A DNA stretch of 64,000 nucleotides from Strix aluco (lineage: Eukaryota > Chordata > Aves > Strigiformes > Strigidae), in NCBI RefSeq assembly GCF_031877795.1, contig NC_133933.1, forward strand, positions 25,014,029 to 25,078,028. Direction: 5' to 3'. The notes beneath the pieces are model-generated. The model was not told the DNA's origin, ran no database searches, and was given only the letters and a program-made list of their open reading frames with translations. The translations under genes were made by a program, and so were the position numbers. Below, piece after piece: positions 51,347 through 62,867 of the stretch. Positions within the stretch are counted from its first letter, which is position 1; every line of letters begins with the position of its first letter.

Positions 51347-52917
51347 GATGCTAGAACTTTACCGGAAAAACTGTTTCCCACTGGAAATTACTCTCTTCAT
51401 TTCTTCCTACAAGACAGGATGACTGTAAATTCCAGGGTCAGAGAGGGTTTGTTCAAAACCTAAATCAAATGATGGCTCCTACATTTAAGTACAGAGGTGT
51501 GCAAGAAAACTGCTGATCTGTAAAAACAAGAATAGATCACCTGTATTTCCTAGCCTCTATATTCACACACTGGAAGACTCTGAACTGGAAATCCAGTATT
51601 TCAGTTTACAAAAAGCACACAAGATTTATAACTCTTTTATTAATATGCATATTGCACACAAAGAAGTATTACTAGGTGTCCTGGATGAGTGCTGTCCGCT
51701 GCCATAGATTAAAATCCACGCCTTTTCCTGTTAAAACCTACACAAACAAACAAATGGGAACAATAGATTAGTCAACTGAATTAAGTTTTCCCAAGCAGCA
51801 CAGAGCTGATGGCCGACTGTTAGCAAGAAAATGAACTGGATTTAAAACATCAGCACAGGGAAGACAAGAGACAAGAGCTGGGCACAGAGAGCTGGGCCCA
51901 GGGACTACTGTAACCACTGATTCTACCCTCTCATGAAATAGGTAACCAGTTACCCAGAAAAGGAGGTGCTCTGTCCCTAAAAGGCAACTGCTAAAGACTG
52001 TTGTATAGGATGACTTTCAACAGAAGTCAACATTGGCTTACAACTTGATTTCCTATTGCAGCCCACAGCACAGCGATACACGTGGTAGCTTGAGTACTGA
52101 AGGCAGGATAAATAAGCCAGGCCAGAGCTTGTGCTGTCCCAGCTTGATTCCGTTGGTCGCTAAAGGGAGCAGGGCATGTATCTCAGGTAAGGCTGTCAAC
52201 CCCTTCCTTTGCCTGGTCAAATAAAAAGATTCATGGAAGCAAAGTAGCCCATTTGCCAAGCTTGCTACCTCAAAGAGGAAAGAAATATTTCACCTGTTCC
52301 TGTGCTTGTCCAACTTTCCCATGTTATTCCAGTTTCAGGTTTCAATCCACTTGTATGTTAGTTTACAGGAAACAAAGAGACTATACTGCACTGTTAGCCA
52401 AAAAGACATTGCAACCTCTGGAAACCTTCGGAGAGTGATGTTCCAAGTTAGGTACAATTCACTGCTCCTAAATTAGGATCTTGGGCTCTCTGGACATTCA
52501 CTGGGAAGAGACACACGTGCTTCCAAAAGGTTGCACCCAAATTTGGTGTCTGAAGAAGACAGTGGAAGTACGTCTCAGATTGCTATTGTGCAGTCAGTAG
52601 CTTCCTGTCCCACATTTAATTTGGAGGTTTTCTGTAAAGAGAACAGAGGGATTTCGGGCAGGACACCACAGCCCAGGATGCACATGCTTTTTCTTAGTGA
52701 CAGCAGTCAGCTCTAGGTGCTGGCATACTTATTGTCTGCTGCATCCATACCCAGGCAGGCTGAAGCTCTCAGATCTCACTTTACTGAACTAACTCAGTAT
52801 ATGCCAAAACTTGGTAGCTGGGAGCCAAATTATCAGATCAGCCACTGTCCTATAGAGAAGGGATGGAAGAGATTGAGTCTTCTGACACAGTTCCTGTTTG
52901 TCTCCCCCATTTCCCCT

Positions 52918-53455
52918 TGTGGTTTTTTTCAACAGAGCAAAGAGGGGAAAGAAAATTAGATAGGAGAAAAAACCCCAACCCTTGTGGGTAAAACAAAAGC
53001 AGTTTTAATGCAAGCAAAGCAAAGCAAAGGTCCATGCGCGGAAGCAAAAAAAGAAAACAGATTTATTCTCTACTTCCCATGAACAGGCGATGTCGGGCCT
53101 TCTCAGGAAGCAGGGCTCCAATACGCGTAGTGGTTGCCTCGGAGGACCAAGGGTGACCCCACCCCCTTCCTCCTTTTTCCCAGGTTTAAACTCGAGCAGA
53201 CGTTGTATGGTCTGGAATATCCCTTTGGTCAGTTCAGGTCAGCTGTCCTGGTTGTGTCCCCTCCCAAGATCTTGCCCACCCCGTCCCACTGGGGGGGGAA
53301 ATGTTGGAAGGAGCCTTGGTGCTGTGTAAGCACTACTCAGCAGTAGCCACAACACCAGTGTGCTATCAACATCCTTCCAGCTCCCAACATAAAATACAGC
53401 ACCATGAGGGCTGCTATAGAGGAAAACCAATTCTGGCTCAGCCAGACCCAGTCCA
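52918..53455 (-). mobile_element. Solo LTR of an endogenous retrovirus, older copy
   Basis: A 538-bp unit with TG...CA ends on the minus strand (TGGACTGGG... to ...AAACCACA). It contains, read on the plus strand, the words TGGTCTGGAATATCCCTTTG, GTCAGCTGTCCTGG and GTGTAAGCACTACTCAGCAG, which are characteristic of a very common avian LTR type. A TTTAAAC TATA-like region and an AATAAA lie in the expected order on the minus strand. Possible 5-bp flanking duplications (CCCCT and TCCCT) are similar but no longer identical, so the insertion is older than the LTR at 38 kb. Several tracts differ from the recalled family form, and no internal retroviral region is present. The family may be the same superfamily as the 38-kb LTR. 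Confidence 0.8.
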
Positions 53456-54744
53456 TCCCTCCCGCTGTAGGACAGGTTACAAACAACAGTTGCATCTAGT
53501 TGGATATACTAAGATATGACTTCAGATCCTCTGAAGTAAAAACATACCAATCTGAGAGCTGCGATAGCTTTGAGGAAATCTACATTCAGTCAGGCACACC
53601 TAAATGTAAAAACACGAAGAGGCTGTGGTTTCCTCGCTGTCTGGGTTTCCTAAGGAAGGGTGGACCCATTTCCAGATAGCACGGACTTGGGTGGAGGGAA
53701 GTGGGAAGACACTAGCAGCAACAACATCCGACATGAATCTCTGCTCTCCTAATCTTAAAATACAACAATGTGAAACCAGAGCAAGTGTGAAAGCTGAAAA
53801 CTCCAGCAGGGTTTCACATCAATCAGGCTTTTCAGGCTAAAGTGTATCAAAAATCAGGAGTGAGACAGCAAATGTTAAATGTCAGGATGATTTCTGAGCT
53901 CTTGCATAGACAGAAGACAAAACAGGTTTAAATCCGCAGCCCTTAGATTTACAGTCCACCTCAGAAGCTTACGCCGCCCCTGCCCCATTCCCAGTCCCCA
54001 GGTGGCAGAGGAGGTTACAATACAAACAATAGCTACCTTCGGGGCAAGGCCACTTAAATAAATGAATCGCGCCAGCTCTCCTCCACTGACAAGGGGCTCC
54101 AACAAGGCTGTACACAAGCAGCGGGGGCTCCTTCCTCAGCAGGGCCTCTTTGCATGCAGCAGCGACTGCAAGGATTTGAGGAACCAGGAGGGAGCTGCTC
54201 TCGGTTGCCCAAAGGAGGAGGAATAACTTGCAGAGTAGCACAATGACAATGGACAAAAGGCAAATTTAGGCCTAATATCAGAAAGATAAATTGCTGAGAG
54301 CTCTTATGACTGGAGACTAATCCTTGGGGATTGCATGTCCCAGTGCCCCCCTGCTGCACAGGCCATCACACCTGCTCTGCTGCTCAAGATCAATCACTGC
54401 CTCATGGTCAGAGAACTTGGCGGGATATAATAGTGGGTCTTATTCAAGCTCCGTGTCTGGGAACATACACTTAAAAAGCAGTCACACAATGGCATAATTG
54501 CAGCCCCTCCAAACTAGCTGGCCCCTTGCAGTATGAGAACCAGCTCTTGTCCTTCAGGATTCATGTTCAGACACTGCAAGGAAACCAGAGCTGAGCTGGA
54601 AAGGAGAACTTGAAGAGAGAACAAAGGTGGAGGTAGTCTTGAAAGGAGGGTTGTGAAAAGGGCAAGCTAGACATGAGACATCTGTATACAGACTTGCTAG
54701 CAATGAAGTATACTGGGCTTTTGTTTTACTATTATAGGTCAATT

Positions 54745-54759
54745 CCCCCCCCCCCCCCC
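54745..54759. repeat. Poly-C tract (15 C)
   Basis: An unbroken run of fifteen C (fifteen G on the minus strand), rare in such an AT-rich setting and unstable in length during replication and sequencing. Confidence 0.85.
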
Positions 54760-57700
54760 AGGTTGTTTCAAGCAGTTTTAAAGCTAACTGTAGGTACTTT
54801 GAATCATCTGTGTGTCCAGGCCTAGCATTCTGAATGTATTATTTTAAAGACATCACAAAATACAATCAATGAAGTACTAAAAATGGTAAATGAAAACAGA
54901 GTTTATACATCCCTACAGTGCTGGACCATTTATAAAAATACTGAAGTAATGATAACATTAAACATTAGTTTATAATAATAGGAGTTTGAGACTGGGGCAT
55001 ATTGTTCTAGATTTTATATATTTAAAATAAATATGAATTTAAACATAAGAGCATAGTATTTCTTTGAGAGTGCCAAAACAGAAACAGATCACACCACTTT
55101 TTACACTTAGCCAGGGTGAACTGAAAAATTAAACAATCAGTTTGAATATCAGTAACTTCTTAGCTACAGAAACCCAAGTATGTATTTGGAACACCAAGGA
55201 ATGCAAGCACATACACACAATTTCAGCTCCATGTACACAGCATCACAAGGACTTAATTCTCCTTTTGAATTTTGAAATATCTACACTGGTCAAAGTTATC
55301 ACCCTCTGTATTCAGGGGACAAACAGAAGCACAGATTTCAACCTCCCTCCTCCATTGCCCATAACAAACCAGTATCTGGCAAAAGCCAAACAGGCATACT
55401 CACATTTTGCTTTTACAGATGGTCTCAGTTTTGAGCTGCTCATGAAGGAGGCAGTTCAGTCTCCATCCAAAGTCCTGACTGGTGACAGTCAAATTTGCTG
55501 CACTAATGTACCTGTGAACCTGTATAATAGATGCCAAGTGGAGTATTTCAAAGTTATAGCACTAAGAACTATTTGGATATACTAAGTTACTGGTCATCTT
55601 GAACAAGTACCAGCATTTATTGCAGGTTCATGGAACGTGTGCTTTTCAAATACCACTGATTTTAAATGCATATAAACTTACAATTCCCTAATTAAACACC
55701 AATCACCTTTTATATGCTATTGTTTGCAACTCTGCTCCACGCTTATTACTCTGAGATCATAAAAGTTACTGTAGCCTCAAATGCTGTGGTTTATACACAT
55801 TTTCAAGACATTTACTCCCTCTGTATTGTGGACAAGAGTATTTCAATGCAAATAAGGATTTGGGGTATGTTTCTCTCTCTCTCTCCCCCACTACGTCTTA
55901 AACGAGGCTAGCTAATTGAAGGTTGTGTATCTGTTATCCAGTGCACCTACTGAGCTATCTCAAATTCTTGCATACGGGCTTGAGTAGCTTGCAGTTAAAA
56001 TATATTAGTTCAAGTCCCATATTGCTTCTCAGCTGCAAATGATGAAAATGCCAGATTGAGTAACGCTTGAATGAGTCTTCATTATGACACCTTATTTTGG
56101 TAAGGTATCTTTCCCCAGTGCTGTTATTTCACATATTCAAACTTCTCTGGAAAGTGATACTGTCTAGAGATATCAGAAGACAGTTTCTTGAATTTGCATT
56201 CAACAACAGCATGTTGTTCACCTGGGACATATTAAGCTAGGTGGTTTAAAAAAGTCCTTATAGAGCTGAGAATTGAGAAAGTAGCAGAGCTTACCTCCTG
56301 GCCAGCCACTGTAATCCTAGCATTTTTCAATTTTATGTTGCTTTGCTTAATACTTCCTGAATTACTTCTTTAAAGTTTTTCTGTGTGAAGATAATGCTAC
56401 ACAAAAGAAGCTAAGAGTAAGTCATTATCTGTCATTTATGTTACAAAATTCATAATGCCCCTTTGTAAAGATTATACTCTCTCAGAGCTATGCCAAATAA
56501 AACACCTTCAAATCATGTAACTACCCACTGCTAGTAGTCAAACTAGTGTCAGTGTAACACAGCACTCTTTATTTCTGCCCTATTTAATAGTGTAATACTG
56601 CTGTGAACTGTTAAAAAGCTGACATATTATACTCCCCAAATGTAAATAAAGCTTCTCTAATAAGAAAGGATCAAAGAGATTATGCTACACAACTACACAA
56701 GTTGTATTTCAAAAACTCAAGAGAAATGGGAATCCACAAAAGGAGAGGAAGGCCTGCTACATGCAGTTTTATGAATACATGAAATACAGAGAAAATTGGT
56801 TACCTTTAGTGTATATTAATGTCAAAATGAGCTACAACTGGCACTTAACAGATTCAGTACTAGGTCAGGAAAGAAATCAAGCTATTAGGGCATCTAAGAA
56901 AAGCCCAAAATTTTAGAGTCAGATGAGACAGAACCCTAACTAAGAACACAGAATAGAAGAAAAGGTGAATAAGGGTCTTGCTGCTATGACAGCCACAGAT
57001 TCAAGCTTCATCAGATTGAAAAAAGCATAGATTAGGAAAAAGATTTGATGTTCAGCCATGTCATACCAGATCACTTGGAAAATATTTGGGACAATACTAT
57101 TACATATTATAAAAATAGATATTGAAAACAAATTTTAAAAACATAGATTAAAAAATATATTTAAACAGACTTTTGTAAGAAAAAGGAGAGTATCTAACCT
57201 TGTACTTCAGGGTGGTACTGACAGAACTCTCCATCCAAAGCACTGCTAAACCCATCCTTCTGTGCTGTCAATCCTTTTAGTACTGAGTTCATGTGCCTCC
57301 AGTTGCCTATTTCTGTCCATTTTTACCTGAACTCTAAGAACATCCATGGGTTCTGCTTTTGCATATAAACATCTCTCTTAGAAAATGGATTTAAGGCCAA
57401 ACACTAAAGTGTACTAGGAATTTTTATGAGAGTCAAGAACTCAGAGGTTGTGATACCTCTCTTTCTTATGCCAACACAGCTCCAGCAACTCCAATTAACT
57501 TACTTTTGATTTATACCATTAAAGTGAGAGTTGAATTATTGTCCCAGCTTGCAACACACAGGTTTTCTTATTACAGAATGAAGAACTTGACCAGTGAGAG
57601 AAGGGGAGAAGAGGTGGCTGATGCAGTTATTGACTCAAACGCTGCTGTTACAGCAAGATGATTTCAGGTGACCTGCTGCCAGGATTGGGTAAGGGCAAAC

Positions 57701-59777
57701 AAGCAGAGGTGTCACGCCTATACTCATCTCAAGCCAAGCTGTCCTCACTTGTCATTCATTTGTCCTGAAAATTACTTCAAATATACGTAAACTCAGTAAT
57801 AATCTTAGTACATCATCCATTTTAAGATTTAAACCATGACATTTCCTATTATTGAATACTGTTATATGCAGAAGAGATGGCTTAGGTGAAATTTTTAAGG
57901 GTCTGACATTACTCAGTTTATATTTTAGACATACTGTTTTCAGATGATCAAGGCACTGTAATATAGTCAGCATTACTAAAGAGTCAGTTATGAATAAACT
58001 GCTCCTTTCCTAAGCCACAGAGAAATGTGCTAGAATTTCTATTAAGATAAATCTACGGACAATTTTGGTTAAGGCTTTACAAGGGTTTAAGAAAGTTTGT
58101 TTAGGCCTCAAAGCAAAGCCATCCATCTGCTCTGAAGGCTCGTTGCTGGAAGAGTTCAACTTCTAACACTACCATCACTGTGGCCAGCCTGCAGCAAGAG
58201 AACATGTGTTATCCCTGCAGCTTTTAAGAAGACAAATCAGCACCAGTTTTAATTAACTTTAATGGTTTGGAAACTAGACTCAACATACATTTTTAACTAA
58301 CAGAATTTAAATAAAAGTAACAACCATCTGCTTTTCTGCAATATGTCTATCCATTTGCAGGTAAAGTGACATTTATCAAAACCTAAAACATGGAATCCAA
58401 ATCCAAGTGGGACATACTACCTTTAATACATTTCAGGAATCAACTGAAAATATCTCCAGGAGGCACCTGAGTCTATGCAACTTTCTAAAGTGGAGACCTT
58501 AGAAAAAACACTCCAAATACAAGCTGCCAAGTAAAGGGAAACAGAAAAGTCAGAGTTCTTGGTGTGTACGACTACTTAGTATTCAGAAGTTATAGCATGG
58601 CAGTAGCTAAAAACTACAACCTCTCTAAACTGCGCACGACATGTTTTACAGACTTTCCAGACCTCAAAGACTTTATTCTGATAAAATGAGTGAACTGTTG
58701 AGATACACAGAGGCAGAATGAGTGATGCCAGACTAATACTACATACAGAATAAACAAAGGATAACAACATTAAAATGAGGGTAGTTCTGCAGTAGTTACA
58801 CTGGATCCAAATTCAGGAGTCTGCGGAGATCCGTTATGAACTCAGAGAAGCTATTGCCTTTCTTCCACCTCTTGTATATAGACTGAGCTTTTTTTGCAAA
58901 GGCAAGTATTGTTTCACACTGTGGGAATACGCAATATGTAGTAGGATAGTGCCCCAACTCACCATCATAAATCAAATGCTAGATGTATTAGGGACTTCAG
59001 ATATTACTGGCTGAAGTAAAATTTAATATAGCTTGCCAGCACGTGGAAAAAATTTAAGGTCCAATTCAATGAAGTCAGTGTGATTTTGGCCTGAATCACC
59101 CATCTGCTACCTATATTAAGTAGTATAACATTCTCTATATAAATAAAATATATTCAACTTTGATCACATTTGGCATTTCTTACTGTGTTAAAATTTTTGT
59201 CATTTGTCAACCTGTATTTTCAGAGCTCTCTTGGACTGACTCTCAGGGCTCCATCTGGCAAAATTAGAGGTATTCCTAATCCAAAGCATTTCAAAGCAAT
59301 TCTCCCACATTAGGTAAAAAAGACCAAATTAAAGTGATTGCAGGTGATTGTAAAAAGATGGATTTTCATTTTCTTAAAAAAACTAACAATGAAATAGTAA
59401 CTTAAAAACCCCCTTTATGTCACTATACCACCTGCCTACCCATCTACCAATACTTTGTATGAGGCAGCTGCATTCAGTGTGAATATATATTGAGCCTGGT
59501 GTAATACTTTAAAGGACTTACTGTAAACTGCTGTACCATTTTTTGTTAAACTAATCGCTGTATTACCCACACTATAAATGTGATTGTAACCTGAAAAACA
59601 CAGAGTCTAAGGACAATACAGACAACTGAGGTATCTAATATGTTAAATATAATTTTTTTTCCCTTGGTGAGGTGAATTTGAGAGAGTTGCTCTCAGATGC
59701 AAGTCCCACTCACAGGAAGATTCTTGACTGTATTCTTTATTCCTGAAGAAAGCATACTAGCAACTTCAGAGCCACAA

Positions 59778-59821
59778 ACTGTCCTCCCACATAAAGAAGA
59801 TTACTGTCTTCCCACATAAAG
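59778..59821. repeat. Two near-identical 19-bp units, 25-bp period
   Basis: ACTGTCCTCCCACATAAAG and ACTGTCTTCCCACATAAAG are separated by AAGATT. They differ at one base. It is probably a local tandem duplication. Confidence 0.8.
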
Positions 59822-62602
59822 TCTCTCTTTCCTTCCTTGGATAATCAAAGACATGTCACTTTAAAGACTCACTGCACATACAAGTTACAGTAAAGTCTTC
59901 CCTCGACTTTGAAAAGGCAGAAAGCTCATGTCATGTCCCAAGCTACATGTGTCATCATTGCCAGAACAATTACCAAATACCCTCCATGTCTGGTAAATAC
60001 CCCAGCATGGATTATCCATAAAGCTCTACATCTTCTAAAGCCAGGACCCTGTCACTCCACGGAGGAAGCGCCAGCCAGCGTCAGTGGCAGGGCCCTTACC
60101 CAAAGTGGGCAGCCTACAAGAGAAGCACCACACTGAGCCCACATGGTGTGCACACATCCAGATTCACTGTGCGATCCCAAAGCAAGGGTGGACCTCAGTG
60201 ATAGCGAATCAGTTAATGGAAATCAGAGTACTCTAGGCTCCTCAGCCTCCCTTAGGCCTTGGCAATCATTGACAAGTCTTAGAGAGATGTCTCAGCAGGA
60301 TGTAATGGTCCTTGTTAAGATTTCCTCAAGTGGAACAGGATTCCACCTCTCCTCGCTTGCTCCTAGCAGCCTGTAAAAACTTTTTTTTTCTCATGAGTTT
60401 TATGGGGATAGAGTAATGCACAGCATCATCAGCCCTCAACTGTCACTGGAACCAACTCCTATTCTCTTCCACTCTCCAGGAGCTGTATTGGCTTGGATTT
60501 TAGAGTCCATGCATGAATTGACATAGATGCAGTACACACACATATGTGGTGCTACATACATAAATATTAACCAACTATTTCAATGGTTGCTCCTTGTCCA
60601 GCTAAGTGATTTGGAAAGAATAAAGCAGTTAGCAGGGAGGCAATGGCAAAGTCACAAAAGGCAAATACAACAGCGATACTGTTTGCTAGCCAAGTACGTC
60701 AGCTCATTTTAATCTTTTCTAAGAGTACATTACATCACAACTCCTTATCTGTCCCATTTTTTTCACTGTATCACCCTTTAAGAACATACAAATCATAATG
60801 AAAATACAACATTAATCTCTCTCGCTTACCTCACCATTATAAAAGAAGTTATTAATATAAGCGGTCGAAAGGGATTTCCTTATACAGAATGCAGTTGTGG
60901 AAAACTGGCTTAGAAAAAAACCTCACTTTTGAGCTCATCAGCTCAAAATGTCCTATGTTCTGTAGATGTGTTAGCTGGGGACCTTCCCTAAGGCCCAGGT
61001 CTCAAAGGCACAGCTGTGTGACAAGCACTACATAAGCATTACACACTGCTTTGGCAAGGTCTGACTGCAGGTCCATTAAACTATCATAACGTCATTTTTA
61101 TTTCAGGAACGATTTATTGCTTAGCATGTTACATACACCCCTCACAGAAATTGCACACAAGCAGGTGCAGTGGTCAGGAAGAAAGTTGGACAACAGCAAC
61201 AGCCCAGTTTATTTCTTATCCCTTTTAATTTCTTTAGATTGCTAACAGTGCAAGTCTTGGCTCTTTATAATTAATGGCCCCTATGGTGCACAGAAAATCT
61301 GTGAATTGCTCTCATTACAGACATTTAGAAAGAATCTGGATCTAAATTGAGTTATGAGTTTTAAAAGAACTAAAAATGAGTTTTATTTTATATCTAAGAA
61401 ATAATACTACTCTTCTTAAACCACGTAAAACTATTTTAGCTTTTTCTGTAGATTTCAAACTCTTATTCTGTTCCAGTCACTGGGATATATAAACACTAAC
61501 ATCACTACTCCCAGACAAACCAAAGTGGTTTGCTGTATGATACTCATCTTCTACGTCCCTTCAAGATGAACCTTAGAAGAGCAAAAGCCAGGGTCTTCCT
61601 CCAGTGATTCATAACACACCAAGTACATGATACCACATCAGCCCATAAAATCTATCTTCTGTTATCTGTGTACAGTAAATCAACATAATCAGTATAACCA
61701 AACGATTATATGAGGAGAGATTTGTCATTAAGGTGCATAGCAATTATGACATACGACACAGTCCCAGCTCTCAAATCTACTCTCCCTGAATGACGAGACC
61801 AGCAAGTATTCCCACAACCAAACCGTAGCTGATATTTGACTAAGCCCTGTAGTTACACAAATACAGTGTCTGAAATCCAATGTCTTGGTTACATGGTTTA
61901 GTTCAGTATCTGTAACTAAATCTTGAACTTCTCTGGGTAAGAAATCTCAGAGCACAGTATTCTAATTTATGGATTTGAGCCTTTTGAATTAATCTGATAC
62001 TATTGACAGTAAGTCTAGTACATGTGCATTAACCACGCCTTTCTCCACAGTAGATTTACTTCTAGTTTCTATACTTTGTGGGAAAAAGTTCAGTATTGCA
62101 AGGCACTCCATGCCCAATTTTATAACTCCTGATCTTATATACATATGTATGTCATACACATGAATTATATTTTTCTTGCCATCACTAAGAAGTAAAGAAT
62201 GTTCACTTACTATTGTTTCCACCTGTATTCTCTGGTATTTAATGGTCTATACAGTAAACGCCAGAAAGGGCGATTTAAAATATTTTACTGCACTATTTAC
62301 ACAGATATGCAACAATGGCAGTGCAAGTGCTGTTGGCCTCTAAAGAGCTTTTCTTTAGATTATGCTAGGATAAAGAATCAAAAAAAATCCCCAAACAGGC
62401 TGCACTGCAGAGCTGGTCTTTCAGACAATCCTGAATAAACACAGTTCCAGTCCTGCCGCTGTTTCGAGGTATAAGCCTGCCAAGGCAGCAGTAGAATAAA
62501 GGTAAATGATGTACTTGGAAAATGTGGCAATCTCAGTCCACCCCAAACGTTTTCAATCTCACAAGTCCTGGCTTTGGAAAAGGGAGAGTTTCTTTGTAAC
62601 AC

Positions 62603-62608
62603 TTTATT
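62603..62608 (-). terminator. DISP1: Candidate DISP1 polyadenylation signal
   Basis: AATAAA on the minus strand, about 260 bases after the DISP1 stop codon, followed in transcription direction by G/T-rich stretches (ACTTGTGAGATTG and GTTTGGGGTGG) within about 70 bases. An AATAAA at 62864-62869 overlaps the stop codon and is too early. A short 3' UTR is what I recall for mammalian DISP1. Confidence 0.45.
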
Positions 62609-62867
62609 TCTTGAGATGGTTTATAAGGAGAATTCAAACTCTAATGCCCTGGGACAAAAACTAAATTAAGCATAATCCATCTTACGAGTTACAGCAAAAA
62701 ACCATTCTGGACAACATCAGGTTTTACTACATGAAACGGCTTTATGAAATGTATAAATCTTACTGTTCTATAAAATACATTTTTCGTTCCAAAATGCAAA
62801 TTATAATAATTAGTGTTTTAAACTTACTTTTAAAAGAAAGACACAGGATTGCCAAATTAAAGATTTA

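Larger units (their letters stand above)
38410..52912. other. Intergenic between the two solo LTRs
   Basis: 14.5 kb with no recognised gene. It contains a possible homeodomain-site-rich block (43385-43520), a poly-A tract (44679-44693), a MIR-like relic (46670-46815) and an AC/TA microsatellite (51321-51346). The two flanking LTRs are not a proviral pair, and no retroviral reading frames are visible between them. Confidence 0.5.
53461..62602. other. Intergenic downstream of DISP1
   Basis: 9.1 kb with no recognised gene. The longest plus-strand frame (55142-55585) resembles no protein I know and has no domain signature. It contains a C15 tract (54745-54759), a CT microsatellite (about 55872-55885) and a 25-bp-period duplication (59778-59821). 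Confidence 0.5.

Noticed and set aside
38065-53455. The two LTRs as the ends of one provirus
   Set aside because: They differ in length and internal sequence, each has its own flanking repeat (CATAC versus CCCCT/TCCCT), and nothing retroviral is visible in the 14.5 kb between them. They are separate solo LTRs.
55142-55585. 147-codon plus-strand frame in the interval downstream of DISP1
   Set aside because: No family similarity is recognised, composition is like the flanking non-coding DNA, and no splice or promoter signals surround it.
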